Shown: piece by piece, positions 1 to 7,470 of the stretch
Numbering within the stretch: the stretch's first letter is position 1
Layout of the letters: every line of letters begins with the position of its first letter
Assembly: GCA_043101635.1 (NCBI GenBank)
Contig: JBICIE010000080.1
Span: forward strand, 1 to 41,766
DNA length: 41,766 bases
Direction of reading: 5' to 3'
Source of the DNA: CAYMJK01 sp043101635
GTDB lineage: Bacteria > Planctomycetota > Phycisphaerae > Phycisphaerales > UBA1924
The notes under the pieces: generated by a model
Database searches by the model: none
Told to the model about the DNA's origin: nothing
What the model saw: the letters and a program-made list of their open reading frames with translations, nothing else
Position numbers and translations under genes: made by a program

Positions 1-266
1 GATGTAGTCGCTGAAGATCACCACCAGCACGATCGCCAGGCGTGGAAACGCCAGCGCCAGCAGCGCAACGAGGCAGGGCCTCGCAATCTCCTCAGAGCAG
101 GACCCGGGTGATGAGCTGCAGGATGATCGCCGCCTGCAGCCCCGCCACCAGATCATCACCCGGGTCCTGCTCTGAGGAGATTGCGATGCCCTGCCTCGTT
201 GCGCTGCTGGCGCTGGCGTTTCCACGCCTGGCGATCGTGCTGGTGGTGATCTTCAGCGACTACATC
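1..266. repeat. 114-bp near-perfect inverted repeat at the window edge
   Basis: Bases 1-114 are the reverse complement of 153-266 with one mismatch (position 80 against 187). The 38-bp spacer holds a second small inverted repeat (115-122 with 133-140). The right arm carries the ribosome binding site, start codon and first 27 codons of the small membrane protein gene at 186-473. In the left arm the single mismatch turns the ATG of the inverted copy into AGG, while the GAGGAG box is intact. It may be a genuine inverted duplication or a fold-back artefact at a contig end; the sequence alone cannot decide. Confidence 0.9.
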
Positions 267-473
267 GGCGCGGCGTACCAGACGACGATCTGGCCGCTGC
301 TGGGGTTCTTCTTTGCCCCGTATACGACGCTGGCGTACGCGTGGGCGATCAACAGCAACGGCTCGGTGAGCGGCGTGCACCTGGCGGTTGTCGTGATCGC
401 CGCGCTGGCGGACCTGGGCACGTTCGGCGCCGGCGAGGCGGGGCGGCGCGGGCGGGCGTCGCAATTGCGCTAG
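186..473 (+). CDS. small conserved membrane protein
   Basis: The product is 95 aa with two to three hydrophobic segments: roughly residues 2-24 (LVALLALAFPRLAIVLVVIF), 34-55 (WPLLGFFFAPYTTLAYAW) and 63-78. The P-x-T-T-L-A-Y-A-W segment resembles small integral membrane proteins of unknown function found in many bacteria; that resemblance is from memory and was not tested. The ATG at 186 was chosen because GAGGAG lies at 174-179, whereas in-frame codons farther upstream lie inside the inverted repeat. Its TAG stop (471-473) overlaps the TAG of the convergent gene ending at 470 through a shared CTAG. The start region is duplicated in inverted orientation at the window edge, so the copy here is the one with a usable start codon. 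Function is unknown. Confidence 0.7.
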   Translation: MPCLVALLALAFPRLAIVLVVIFSDYIGAAYQTTIWPLLGFFFAPYTTLAYAWAINSNGSVSGVHLAVVVIAALADLGTFGAGEAGRRGRASQLR

Positions 474-916
474 CGCTTGCGGAAGCGGTCGCCGAGGGCT
501 GCGCTGCGCTCTGATCCCAAGAGCCCCTTGATCGGCTCTCCTGCGCGCACAACTGCGATGACATCGCAGCCGGCGAGGTCGAGCCCCGCGGCGTCATCGA
601 ACTCGGCCTCCATACCACGCCGCCGGGCCTCGACGAGCGCCGTGACGACCGCCTCGGGGTCGCCGCCCGCGAGGGCGTGGATCTCCAGCGCATCGAGCGA
701 AGTCGCCACGCCCCCGGCCCTGGCGGCGCCAGCCGCGCGGACGATCGCGCCGACGGGCGCCTTCCGCAGGCGCATACCGACGATGGCGCCGAACGCGACG
801 GGGCAGCCAAGCCGGCGCGCCAGCAGCCAGAGGGGGATGCTCGGGGCCAGCCACGCGCCGGCGACCAGCGCCAGCGCGCCGGCGATCGCAAGCAGCAGGA
901 TCTGCTGGGTCGTCAC
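470..916 (-). CDS. stand-alone FloA (flotillin-like) N-terminal domain protein
   Basis: The product is 148 aa. A hydrophobic N-terminus (about residues 5-33) is followed by a stretch that aligns with the start of FloA/UPF0365: GMRLRK (47-52), LEIHALAGG (77-85, matching LETHYLAGG in the full-length FloA at 12171) and GLDLAGCDVI (111-120, matching SIDLAGRDIL). The protein stops about where the SPFH domain of FloA begins, so the SPFH domain and the Ala/Glu-rich coiled coil are missing. Start is GTG at 916, overlapping the TGA of the upstream lipoprotein gene (GTGA), so the two are translationally coupled. A second short paralogue sits at 11620-12105. It probably sits at the membrane; what it does without the oligomerising part is unknown. 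I am confident of the homology, less of a function. Confidence 0.75.
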   Translation of the reverse strand: MTTQQILLLAIAGALALVAGAWLAPSIPLWLLARRLGCPVAFGAIVGMRLRKAPVGAIVRAAGAARAGGVATSLDALEIHALAGGDPEAVVTALVEARRRGMEAEFDDAAGLDLAGCDVIAVVRAGEPIKGLLGSERSAALGDRFRKR

Positions 917-1731
917 CGCTGCACGCTGATCGGACCGTTGCTGGTGTGGAGATCGACGACCGCGTCACCCTCGCCGAGCTGGATGGACCGCAGGTTGCGC
1001 CCATCCTGCAGCAGGATCATCGACTCGCCTTTGGGAAGCGAGATTGAGCCGTTGCTGGTCCGGCAGGTGATGCGGCCGGAGAAACCGGCGCCGAGCTGGA
1101 CGTGAATGCGACCGTTCGAGGACCGGGCCCGGACCGAACCGCCGGCGCCGGAAGCGTGGACGATCGTCACCTTCCCGTTGGAGGTATCGGCGGTCACGTC
1201 GGCCGTCGCGCCTTCGATGGTGATGGCGCCGTTGCTGGTGGAGGCGTCGACGGCGCCCTCGTGGCCCTGGACCTTGATCGCGCCGTTGCTGGACTCGAGC
1301 CGCGCCGGTCCGCGCAGCCCGGTAAGCTCGATCGTGCCGTTGGCGGTGATCGCCGTGATCGAAGACGCCGAGGGCAGCGCGATGTCGAAGCTGACACCCT
1401 CGTCCGGCTGGCGCTGGTCAGGCCACTCGGCCCAGATGCGCAGGCCGCCATCGGCCTGGCGGTCGGCGCGCACATCGACGGCGGCGAGGCGCTCGAGCGT
1501 GGTGGCCCGCACCGTCGCGGCGATGATGAACTGCTCCCCCTCGCAGGGGAGCAGGGTGATCGAGCCGTTCTCGCTCTCGACGATGACCGGCCGGTCCGGC
1601 TCGATCGGCGCCGACCAGGCCCGAAGCTCCTGATGCGCCGCCTGCTGGCGCCAGGCGCCGGCCTCGACAACGCACCCGGAAAGGCCCACGCCCAAGGCGA
1701 TCGCGGCACACGCCATCCCCAGCAGCTTCAT
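913..1731 (-). CDS. DUF4097-type lipoprotein with repeated SNG motifs
   Basis: The product is 272 aa. The N-terminus has a lipoprotein signal (hydrophobic residues 4-18, lipobox L-S-G-C with Cys about 20). The mature part contains at least seven short motifs of the form (S/T/A)-N-G-x-(I/V), for example ENGSI, SNGAI, TSNGAI, SSNGRI, TSNGSI and TSNGPI, spaced about 17-24 residues apart. This is typical of DUF4097/DUF2807-like right-handed beta-helix adhesin folds. An AGGAG box lies 8 nt before the ATG. It is the second-last gene of the minus-strand run that begins with murC, and its stop overlaps the start of the mini-FloA gene. Role is not known; an envelope-surface or stress-sensor role is inference from family context. 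Confidence 0.75.
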   Translation of the reverse strand: MKLLGMACAAIALGVGLSGCVVEAGAWRQQAAHQELRAWSAPIEPDRPVIVESENGSITLLPCEGEQFIIAATVRATTLERLAAVDVRADRQADGGLRIWAEWPDQRQPDEGVSFDIALPSASSITAITANGTIELTGLRGPARLESSNGAIKVQGHEGAVDASTSNGAITIEGATADVTADTSNGKVTIVHASGAGGSVRARSSNGRIHVQLGAGFSGRITCRTSNGSISLPKGESMILLQDGRNLRSIQLGEGDAVVDLHTSNGPISVQR

Positions 1732-1786
1732 GGTTCGTCTCCTGCGTTGCTGATTGGCAAGGACGGGCGGGGGCTTTCGGCGCAGT

Positions 1787-2254
1787 CTACAGGATCTCCA
1801 GCACCTCGAACCGCTTGACCCCGCGCGGGGCGCTGACGCGGACGGTCTCGCCGACGCGGGCCTTCATGAGGGCCTCGCCCATCGGGCTGGTGACGGTGAC
1901 CTCGTCGTAGTCATCCGGCGGATCCTCGGAGAACTCGCCGACGACCTTCAGGGTCTCGACCTCGTCGGAGCCGACTTCCCGGATCCGCACGGTCGAGCCC
2001 AGGAAGACCACGGCGGCGTCCTTGGCCAGGTCGCCATCGACGACCTGGGCCCGGGAGAGGCGCTCCTCCAGCCGGCGGATCTCCGCCTCCTCCAGCCCCT
2101 GCTGCTCGCGGGCCGAGTGGTACTCGGCGTTCTCCTTGAGGTCGCCGAGTTCGCGGGCGTCGGCGATCCGCTGGGAGATCCGCTTGCGGTTGGCGTGCAG
2201 TTCGAAGAGCCTCGCCTCGATCTGCTTCTTCTCATCCGGGGTCATCAGTTCCAT
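1787..2254 (-). CDS. greA: transcription elongation factor GreA
   Basis: GreA rescues backtracked RNA polymerase by stimulating transcript cleavage in the secondary channel. The 155-aa product has the expected two parts: an N-terminal coiled coil (about 1-75) with the conserved tip GDLKENAEYHSARE (37-50) carrying acidic Asp38 and Glu41, and a C-terminal FKBP-like domain with SPMGEALMKARVGETV. The ATG at 2254 (M-E-L-M-T-P) was chosen over an in-frame start 33 nt upstream because GGAGG lies 9 nt before it. Length is normal for GreA (about 158 aa). A 9-bp hairpin and a possible TAAAGT -10 box precede it (2277-2316), so it may have its own promoter although it follows the mur operon. Confidence 0.93.
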   Translation of the reverse strand: MELMTPDEKKQIEARLFELHANRKRISQRIADARELGDLKENAEYHSAREQQGLEEAEIRRLEERLSRAQVVDGDLAKDAAVVFLGSTVRIREVGSDEVETLKVVGEFSEDPPDDYDEVTVTSPMGEALMKARVGETVRVSAPRGVKRFEVLEIL

Positions 2255-2276
2255 CAGCCCGACCCTCCAAAGCACG

Positions 2277-2316
2277 GACCCGGCCATCGGCGGCCGGGTC
2301 GCTGGACAACACTTTA
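2277..2316 (-). promoter_or_regulatory. greA leader: hairpin with upstream -10-like box
   Basis: On the minus strand, TAAAGT (2316-2311) is followed by a perfect 9-bp stem GACCCGGCC/GGCCGGGTC with a 6-nt loop (2277-2300), then the GGAGG of greA. It may be a leader hairpin of a greA transcript or an attenuated terminator of the upstream operon; there is no T-tract after it. Confidence 0.35.
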
Positions 2317-2329
2317 CCGGTTCGGCGCG

Positions 2330-3046
2330 CTATTGGCTACGGCCAAGCGCCCCCGCCACGAGCCAGGGGACCGGGGCCAGGAGGCACAGACCAGCGACCG
2401 AACGCCACTGGGCCGGGGTCGGCCCGAGCACATATCCCTTCGTCAGATGCTCCCCGACCAGGGCAAATGGAGCGGTAAACGGGGAAAGCAGGCCCGCCTG
2501 CCCCTCCACGCCGGCCCGGAGGGGGACCAGCCCCCCGAGCATTGTGACCGCCAGCACCGCGAGCATGCCCGCCACGCGCCGACCCGGGCCGATTCGCCCC
2601 GGCGCAATGGTCAGCAGGAGCACGCCGGCGCAGATGCCGGTCCAGCCCGCCAGGGCGAGCGAAACAGCGCCGAGCGCGGCCAGCGGCCAGCCCGAGACCA
2701 GGGCCTGACCCCAGATCACGGCCTGCATCGGGGCGATGATGATGACCAGGTCCTTGAGCGTGGCCACGACCGGCCGGCGCGGCAGCTCCTGGCTCAGGCG
2801 CACCATGGGCCACAGGATGCAGGCGCCGAAGGCGATGGTCACCAGCAGGGCCCGGGCGGATACCCGGTACACATGGGCGTCGATCGGCTCGACCAAACCG
2901 GCCCGGAGGAAGGCCAGCGCTGTGGCCGCCAGCAGGTACATCGTCCACAGGAAGGCCAGCATCCTGGGCTCGGCCCGCCGGTGGGCCCAGCGGTCGCGGC
3001 GCGCGCGCGCGGACGCCTCGCCCGTTGCGGCGCCGGCGGCGGTCAC
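2330..3046 (-). CDS. uncharacterised multi-spanning membrane protein
   Basis: The product is 238 aa. After a basic, charged N-terminus (about 1-28, rich in Arg) there are about six hydrophobic segments: near 30-46, 64-82, 95-112, 118-145, 157-174 and 220-235. I recognise no enzyme or transporter motif. The GTG start at 3046 overlaps the TGA of the FtsQ-like gene (GTGA), so it belongs to the murC-murB-ddl-ftsQ-like transcription unit. Arg-rich cytoplasmic N-terminus followed by helices suggests an inner-membrane protein. Its position suggests an envelope or division role, but this is context only. Confidence 0.65.
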   Translation of the reverse strand: MTAAGAATGEASARARRDRWAHRRAEPRMLAFLWTMYLLAATALAFLRAGLVEPIDAHVYRVSARALLVTIAFGACILWPMVRLSQELPRRPVVATLKDLVIIIAPMQAVIWGQALVSGWPLAALGAVSLALAGWTGICAGVLLLTIAPGRIGPGRRVAGMLAVLAVTMLGGLVPLRAGVEGQAGLLSPFTAPFALVGEHLTKGYVLGPTPAQWRSVAGLCLLAPVPWLVAGALGRSQ

Positions 3047-3990
3047 GGGGCCCGGCCCGGGGCGATCTCGACTGAGGGGCGATAGACGTCGACACGGCGC
3101 TGGCCGGCGTCGATGCGGGTGTAGCTGGCTTGCAGTGCGCGCAGGTTGACCAGGCGCAGCTCGGCCCGCACCTCGCCGCGGTGGGTGGCGTCGACATCCA
3201 GCGGCGAGCCCCAGACGACCTCGCTGCCCCAGTTGGTCACGATGACCAGACGCCCGGTGGCGGGGTACTCGGCGACGCTGATCCCGAGGATCTGATCGAA
3301 GTACGGCTCGGCGACCAGCAACTGGAGCAGCGCGATGGCGTGGGCGACGCCTTCATCGGGCCAGATCTGGCCGAAGCCGGGCGCGCCCTGGGCCGTCACC
3401 GGCGGGCCGGCCTGCGGGCCGAGGATCAGCGGCAGGTGACTGCCGTCGGCGGGATACCACATCGGGGTCAGCCGGGCCTGGCGGGTGACGAGGTGATCGC
3501 GCTGGATGGCGGCGCCCGATGGCGTCGGCGGCCAGCGGATGGCGAATCTCGGCTCGAGCCAGTCGCCCTCGACGGCGATGACGCCGCCGGCGGCCCGCTG
3601 GACGCTCGGCAACTGGGCGAACCAGCCGGTCTCGGCGAGTGACGCGCCGATGGCGCGCAGCGGCGCCGCCGACAGAGGGCCGGCGCTGGCGCCCTCCAGG
3701 GCCCACTGCGCGATCTGCGCCAGGCGGGTCTGCTCGTCGGCGGGGAGCCATGCGGGCCAGTTGATCTGGATCTCCGGGGCGCCCCCGGCCTCGCGGAGGG
3801 CCTGCTTGCGGGAGGCCTCGAAGCGCTCAGCCAGGGCCGGGCCGCCAAAGACCGCGCCGGCGGCCACGCCGCCGAAGACGACCACGGTGGCGCCGATGTT
3901 GATGGCGCCCATGGCGCCGGCTCTGGAGAAGCGAATCGCCGGGAGCCGCGGGCGCGACCTGGCCTTGCTGCGTTTGGATTTCTTCGCCAT
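3043..3990 (-). CDS. FtsQ-like cell division protein (divergent)
   Basis: The product is 315 aa with the architecture of FtsQ/DivIB: a short, very basic cytoplasmic tail (KKSKRSKARSRPR at 3-15), one transmembrane helix (about 26-48) and a long extracytoplasmic part. The C-terminal region contains GRLVIVTNWGSEVVWG and ends with TRIDAGQRRVDVYRP, which match the way FtsQ beta-domains usually end (dG..v.wG, then iDlR). A POTRA-like segment is hard to see by eye. It lies 11 nt after ddl, and the order murC-murB-ddl-ftsQ is the classical dcw order, which is the strongest argument. FtsQ links FtsB/FtsL to the divisome at the inner membrane. The assignment is inference from gene order, topology and weak motif similarity. 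Confidence 0.65.
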   Translation of the reverse strand: MAKKSKRSKARSRPRLPAIRFSRAGAMGAINIGATVVVFGGVAAGAVFGGPALAERFEASRKQALREAGGAPEIQINWPAWLPADEQTRLAQIAQWALEGASAGPLSAAPLRAIGASLAETGWFAQLPSVQRAAGGVIAVEGDWLEPRFAIRWPPTPSGAAIQRDHLVTRQARLTPMWYPADGSHLPLILGPQAGPPVTAQGAPGFGQIWPDEGVAHAIALLQLLVAEPYFDQILGISVAEYPATGRLVIVTNWGSEVVWGSPLDVDATHRGEVRAELRLVNLRALQASYTRIDAGQRRVDVYRPSVEIAPGRAP

Positions 3991-4001
3991 GCACTCCGCC
4001 G

Positions 4002-4943
4002 TCAGGAGACTGTCGGCGCGGGATTCCTGGCCCGCACCAGGGCGCTTTCAACCAGGCGCTCGCACAGCCCGGTCATGCTCAGCCCGACCGCCCGCGCCGC
4101 CATGGGCAGCAGGGAGTGGCTGGTGAACCCGGGCATGGTATTGACCTCGAGCGGCCACGGTCTTCCGGCCCGGTCCAGCAGGAAGTCGACGCGGGCCAGC
4201 TCGGTCGCCCCCAGGGCGCCGGCGATGCGCATGGCGGCCTCGGTGACCGCTTCGGCGCAGCCCGGGGGCAGGGACGGATGCACCGTGTAGCGTGTGTCAT
4301 CACGGTGATACTTGGCCTGGTAGTCGTAGACGCCGCTGGCGGGCTCGATCCGGATGATCGGCAGCGGGCGGGCGCAGACGATGCCGACGGTGAGTTCGAC
4401 GCCGTCAATGAGCGGCTCGATCATGTAGATGCGGGCGGGGTGCTCGGCGAGGTCCTCGACCATGGCCCGGGCGGCGGCGGCCCCACAGCCCCCGGCGCGG
4501 ACCAGGCGCAGGCCGACGCTGGAGCCCTCGTGCATGGGCTTGCAGGCCACCGGCAGGGGCAGCGGGCAGCCGGCGTCATCGGGGTTGAAGACGGCCGTGG
4601 GCGTGACGGGCACGCCGGCCATGGCGGCCATCGTCTTGGTGGCGACCTTGTCCATGGCGAGCCGGGCCGGGGCCGGGCCGACGCCGACGAAGGGCCGGCC
4701 GTCGCGCACGAGCAGATCCTGGAGCGGTCCGCCCTCGCCCCATGGCCCATGCAGGACGGGGAAGATGACATCGCCATCGAGGGCGGCCAGATCGGCCCGG
4801 GTGGTCCGGCCGATTTCGTGAAATTCCACGGCGAATCGGCCGCCGGTCCGCAGCGCCTCGGTCACGGCGCGGCTGGAATCGAGACTGACCTCCCGTTCGG
4901 CATCCGGGCCGCCACCAAGCACCAGCACGGTCTGCGGGTTCAT
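4002..4943 (-). CDS. ddl: D-alanine--D-alanine ligase
   Basis: Ddl joins two D-Ala molecules with ATP in the cytoplasm to supply the peptidoglycan stem dipeptide. The 313-aa product is of normal length. It shows the N-terminal VLVLGGGPDAEREVSLDSS motif (7-25), VLHGPWGEGGPLQ (63-75, the HG.xGEdG..Q motif), the ATP-grasp lysine region CKPMHEGSSVGL, VELTVGIV, the YDYQAKYH(R)DDTRY loop and the Mg-binding end VDFLLDRAGRPWPLEVNTMPG. The ATG at 4943 overlaps the murB stop (ATGA). The gene sits between murB and the ftsQ-like gene in a dcw-type order. Confidence 0.95.
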   Translation of the reverse strand: MNPQTVLVLGGGPDAEREVSLDSSRAVTEALRTGGRFAVEFHEIGRTTRADLAALDGDVIFPVLHGPWGEGGPLQDLLVRDGRPFVGVGPAPARLAMDKVATKTMAAMAGVPVTPTAVFNPDDAGCPLPLPVACKPMHEGSSVGLRLVRAGGCGAAAARAMVEDLAEHPARIYMIEPLIDGVELTVGIVCARPLPIIRIEPASGVYDYQAKYHRDDTRYTVHPSLPPGCAEAVTEAAMRIAGALGATELARVDFLLDRAGRPWPLEVNTMPGFTSHSLLPMAARAVGLSMTGLCERLVESALVRARNPAPTVS

Positions 4944-5857
4944 CGCCTGCTCCAGATGACGACCTCGGGCTCCAGCGCGACACCGAAGCGATCGGCAACG
5001 CGCCGGCGGACGAGGTCCATGAGTTCGATGACGTCGCGGGCCCGGGCCCGGCCCGGCTCGGCGACGATGAAATTGGCGTGGGCGGCGCTGACGGTGGCGC
5101 CGCCGACGGCCAGGCCCTTGAGCCCGGCCCGGTCGATGAGCAGCCCGGCGCTGATGCGCTGACCGGCGCGGCCGACTCCGTCGAGATCCGCCTTAAGCGT
5201 GGGGTTGCGAAAGGCGCAGCCGGCAGAGCGCTGGCCCATCGGCTGGGAGGCGCCCTTGGCCTCCATGATGCGCAGCAGACGCCGGCGGATCTCGCCGGGG
5301 TCCTCGCGGCGCAGCCTCAGGCGGGCCCCGACGATGAGCAGATCGTCCAGGCCGCTGGCGCGGTAGGCGAAGTCGATCTCCGGGCGCGACAGGATGACCT
5401 CGTCGCCATCGCGGCGCAGGGCTCGGACGGAGTCGATGACATCGCCGATCTCGCCCCAGGCGCCGCCGGCGTTCATGCGGATGGCGCCGCCGACCGTGGC
5501 GGGGATGCCCCCGAGCCGCTCCAGGCCGGCCAGACCCATGCGGGTGGTGTCGCTGATGAGTCGGCGCAGATCGACGCCGGCGCCGACGACCAGGTCGGGG
5601 CCGGACTCGTCCACCACGACATCGCGGAACTCGCCCTGGGCCAGGCTGACGACCAGCGCCCCGACACCCTCGTCGTCGACGAGCAGGTTGGCGCCGGCGC
5701 CGAGGATGCGCAGGTCGGCGTCCAGGTCGAGGCAGTGGCGCAGATCGTCGAGCGTCGCCGGGCGGGCGAGGCGATCGGCCCGCCCGCCGATGCGGTACCA
5801 GGTCGAGATCGGCGCATCGCGCTCGATGACGAGGGTGGAGGCGGCGGCGCCGGTCAC
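4940..5857 (-). CDS. murB: UDP-N-acetylenolpyruvoylglucosamine reductase MurB
   Basis: MurB reduces UDP-GlcNAc-enolpyruvate to UDP-MurNAc with NADPH and FAD. The 305-aa protein has the FAD-binding signatures STWYRIGG (18-25), LGAGANLLV and LGGIPATVGGAIRMNAGG, then QRSAGCAFRNP and SAAHANFIV. The short spacing and the AGCAFRNP form, with Ser rather than Cys in the catalytic loop region, fit the type II MurB enzymes of about 300 aa. The GTG start at 5857 overlaps the murC TGA (GTGA), so translation is coupled to murC. Confidence 0.95.
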   Translation of the reverse strand: MTGAAASTLVIERDAPISTWYRIGGRADRLARPATLDDLRHCLDLDADLRILGAGANLLVDDEGVGALVVSLAQGEFRDVVVDESGPDLVVGAGVDLRRLISDTTRMGLAGLERLGGIPATVGGAIRMNAGGAWGEIGDVIDSVRALRRDGDEVILSRPEIDFAYRASGLDDLLIVGARLRLRREDPGEIRRRLLRIMEAKGASQPMGQRSAGCAFRNPTLKADLDGVGRAGQRISAGLLIDRAGLKGLAVGGATVSAAHANFIVAEPGRARARDVIELMDLVRRRVADRFGVALEPEVVIWSRR

Positions 5858-7338
5858 AAGGCCCCCGCCTGCACTGCCGTGCCCATGAAGCCGTGGGCGA
5901 CTTTCCAGACCGGGCCTGCGCCCATGACGACGAGCAGATCGCCGTCACTGAGGAAGTCGTCAAGATGTTCGACGATGGCCTCGAACGGGTCCAGTCGCAT
6001 GGCGCGCACGCCGCGCTGGCGCAGGCGCTGGACCAGATCGATGGACGAGACGCGGTGCTTCTCGGCCTCGCTGTCGCGGACGAAGTAGATCTCGGGGACG
6101 ATGACGACGTCCGCGTGGCCAAAGGCGCTGGCGAACTCATCGAGCAAGAAGCGCGTCCGCGAATGCTGGTGCGGCTGGAAGACGCAGACGAGCCGTCCGC
6201 CGCGGGCGCCGGGGTCTTCGGCGGCCCGCAGGGCCCGGAGCGTCGCGTCGACCTCGGTGGGGTGGTGACCGTAATCGTCGTAGACGCGGACAACCCCCCC
6301 GGCTGGCATCGGGCGCTCGCCGAGGAACTCCATGCGCCGCCCGAGGCCGGCAAAGGCGCCCAGCGACTCGGCCAGGCGGGCGCAATCGGCGCCGAGGATG
6401 GCGCCGAGCGCAAAGGCGGTGGCGCTGTTCATGGCGTTGTGCACGCCGGGCATGCGGCAGGTCCAGGCGGCCCGCTCGGCCCGGGGGCCGGCGATCTCGA
6501 TGCGCCCGGCCGGCTCGTCGAAACCGACGCGCCAGTCGGCCGAGGGGGCAAAGCCGATGGTCTCGACGCGAGCGCGGCAGGCGCTGGCGACCTCGCGCCG
6601 GTGAGCGCCCTCGTGGCCGATCAGCAGCACCCCTCCTTCGTCGGCCGCGGCGATGCGCTGGGCGAAGCCTGCGAAGGCCTCCACGACGGCGTCCAGCGAG
6701 CCGTAGATATCGAGATGGTCGGCCTCGACAGCGCTGATCGAGGCGACCAGCGGCGCCAGGTTGTGGAACGAGCGGTTGAACTCGCACGCCTCGGCCAGCA
6801 GCAGCCCCGGGCGCCCGGCATACGCGCCGCGAGGCGTCCGGCTGGCGCCGACGCGGAACCCCGTCGGCGCGTGCGACCGACCACCCAGGGCGCCGGCGCC
6901 GAGCTGGGCGCAGGTGGCGCCGACGATGACCGAGGGATCGAGCCCGGCGTCGACCAGGGCGGCGCCGAGCATGGCGGTTGTCGTGCTCTTGCCGTGGGTC
7001 CCGGCGATGGCGACACCGGAGCGGCCCTGCATGAGCCGGCCCAGCGCCTGGGGATAGGTGATGATCTCCAGGCCGCGGCGCTTCGCTTCCACGATGGCCG
7101 GGTTATCGGGCTTGATCGCAGCGGTCGCGATCACGAGCCCCGCATCCGGAGGCAAGGGGCCATCCTGGGACAACTCGACCAGGAAGCCCTCGCCGATCAG
7201 GCGATCAGTCACCGGGCTGGGGACGCTGTCGGAGCCCCAGATCGGGACACCGGCGCTGCGCAGCATGCGCGCGAGCCCGGACATCCCGCACCCACCGATT
7301 CCAAGCATGACGACCGTGCCGTCGCCCCAGGGCTTCAC
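5854..7338 (-). CDS. murC: UDP-N-acetylmuramate--L-alanine ligase MurC
   Basis: MurC adds L-Ala to UDP-MurNAc with ATP. The product is 494 aa. It starts with VVMLGIGGCGMSGLARML (Rossmann fold for the UDP moiety), then VAIAGTHGKSTTTAMLGAAL (P-loop), LLLAEACEFNRSFHNL and EADHLDIYGS of the central domain, and the C-terminal ligase part with YDDYGHHPTEV and FQPHQHSRTR. I chose the GTG at 7338 because GGAGG lies 6 nt upstream; the open frame runs much farther upstream but without domain support. It is the first gene of the minus-strand envelope operon and diverges from the hybrid kinase-like gene at 7471. Confidence 0.95.
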   Translation of the reverse strand: MKPWGDGTVVMLGIGGCGMSGLARMLRSAGVPIWGSDSVPSPVTDRLIGEGFLVELSQDGPLPPDAGLVIATAAIKPDNPAIVEAKRRGLEIITYPQALGRLMQGRSGVAIAGTHGKSTTTAMLGAALVDAGLDPSVIVGATCAQLGAGALGGRSHAPTGFRVGASRTPRGAYAGRPGLLLAEACEFNRSFHNLAPLVASISAVEADHLDIYGSLDAVVEAFAGFAQRIAAADEGGVLLIGHEGAHRREVASACRARVETIGFAPSADWRVGFDEPAGRIEIAGPRAERAAWTCRMPGVHNAMNSATAFALGAILGADCARLAESLGAFAGLGRRMEFLGERPMPAGGVVRVYDDYGHHPTEVDATLRALRAAEDPGARGGRLVCVFQPHQHSRTRFLLDEFASAFGHADVVIVPEIYFVRDSEAEKHRVSSIDLVQRLRQRGVRAMRLDPFEAIVEHLDDFLSDGDLLVVMGAGPVWKVAHGFMGTAVQAGAL

Positions 7339-7441
7339 ACCGATCCTCCGTGATCCGGCGCGCGCTGCGCAGCAGAGGGTATCGGATGGCAGCGCCCGGC
7401 CGCGTGAACCCGGCGACAAGCTTGTCGGACGCGACTTACCC

Positions 7442-7458
7442 GGACCCTGCGAGGGTCC
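7442..7458. promoter_or_regulatory. 7-bp perfect hairpin between divergent genes
   Basis: GGACCCT-GCG-AGGGTCC, a perfect inverted repeat with a 3-nt loop, lies 12 nt before the ATG at 7471 and about 105 nt before murC. It may be an operator or a leader hairpin for the plus-strand gene. Confidence 0.35.
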
Positions 7459-7470
7459 GATGAACGTGGG

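Noticed and set aside
1754..3085. 443-codon plus-strand frame opposite greA and the membrane protein
   Set aside because: Low-complexity composition, no ribosome binding site, and the opposite strand holds well-supported genes.
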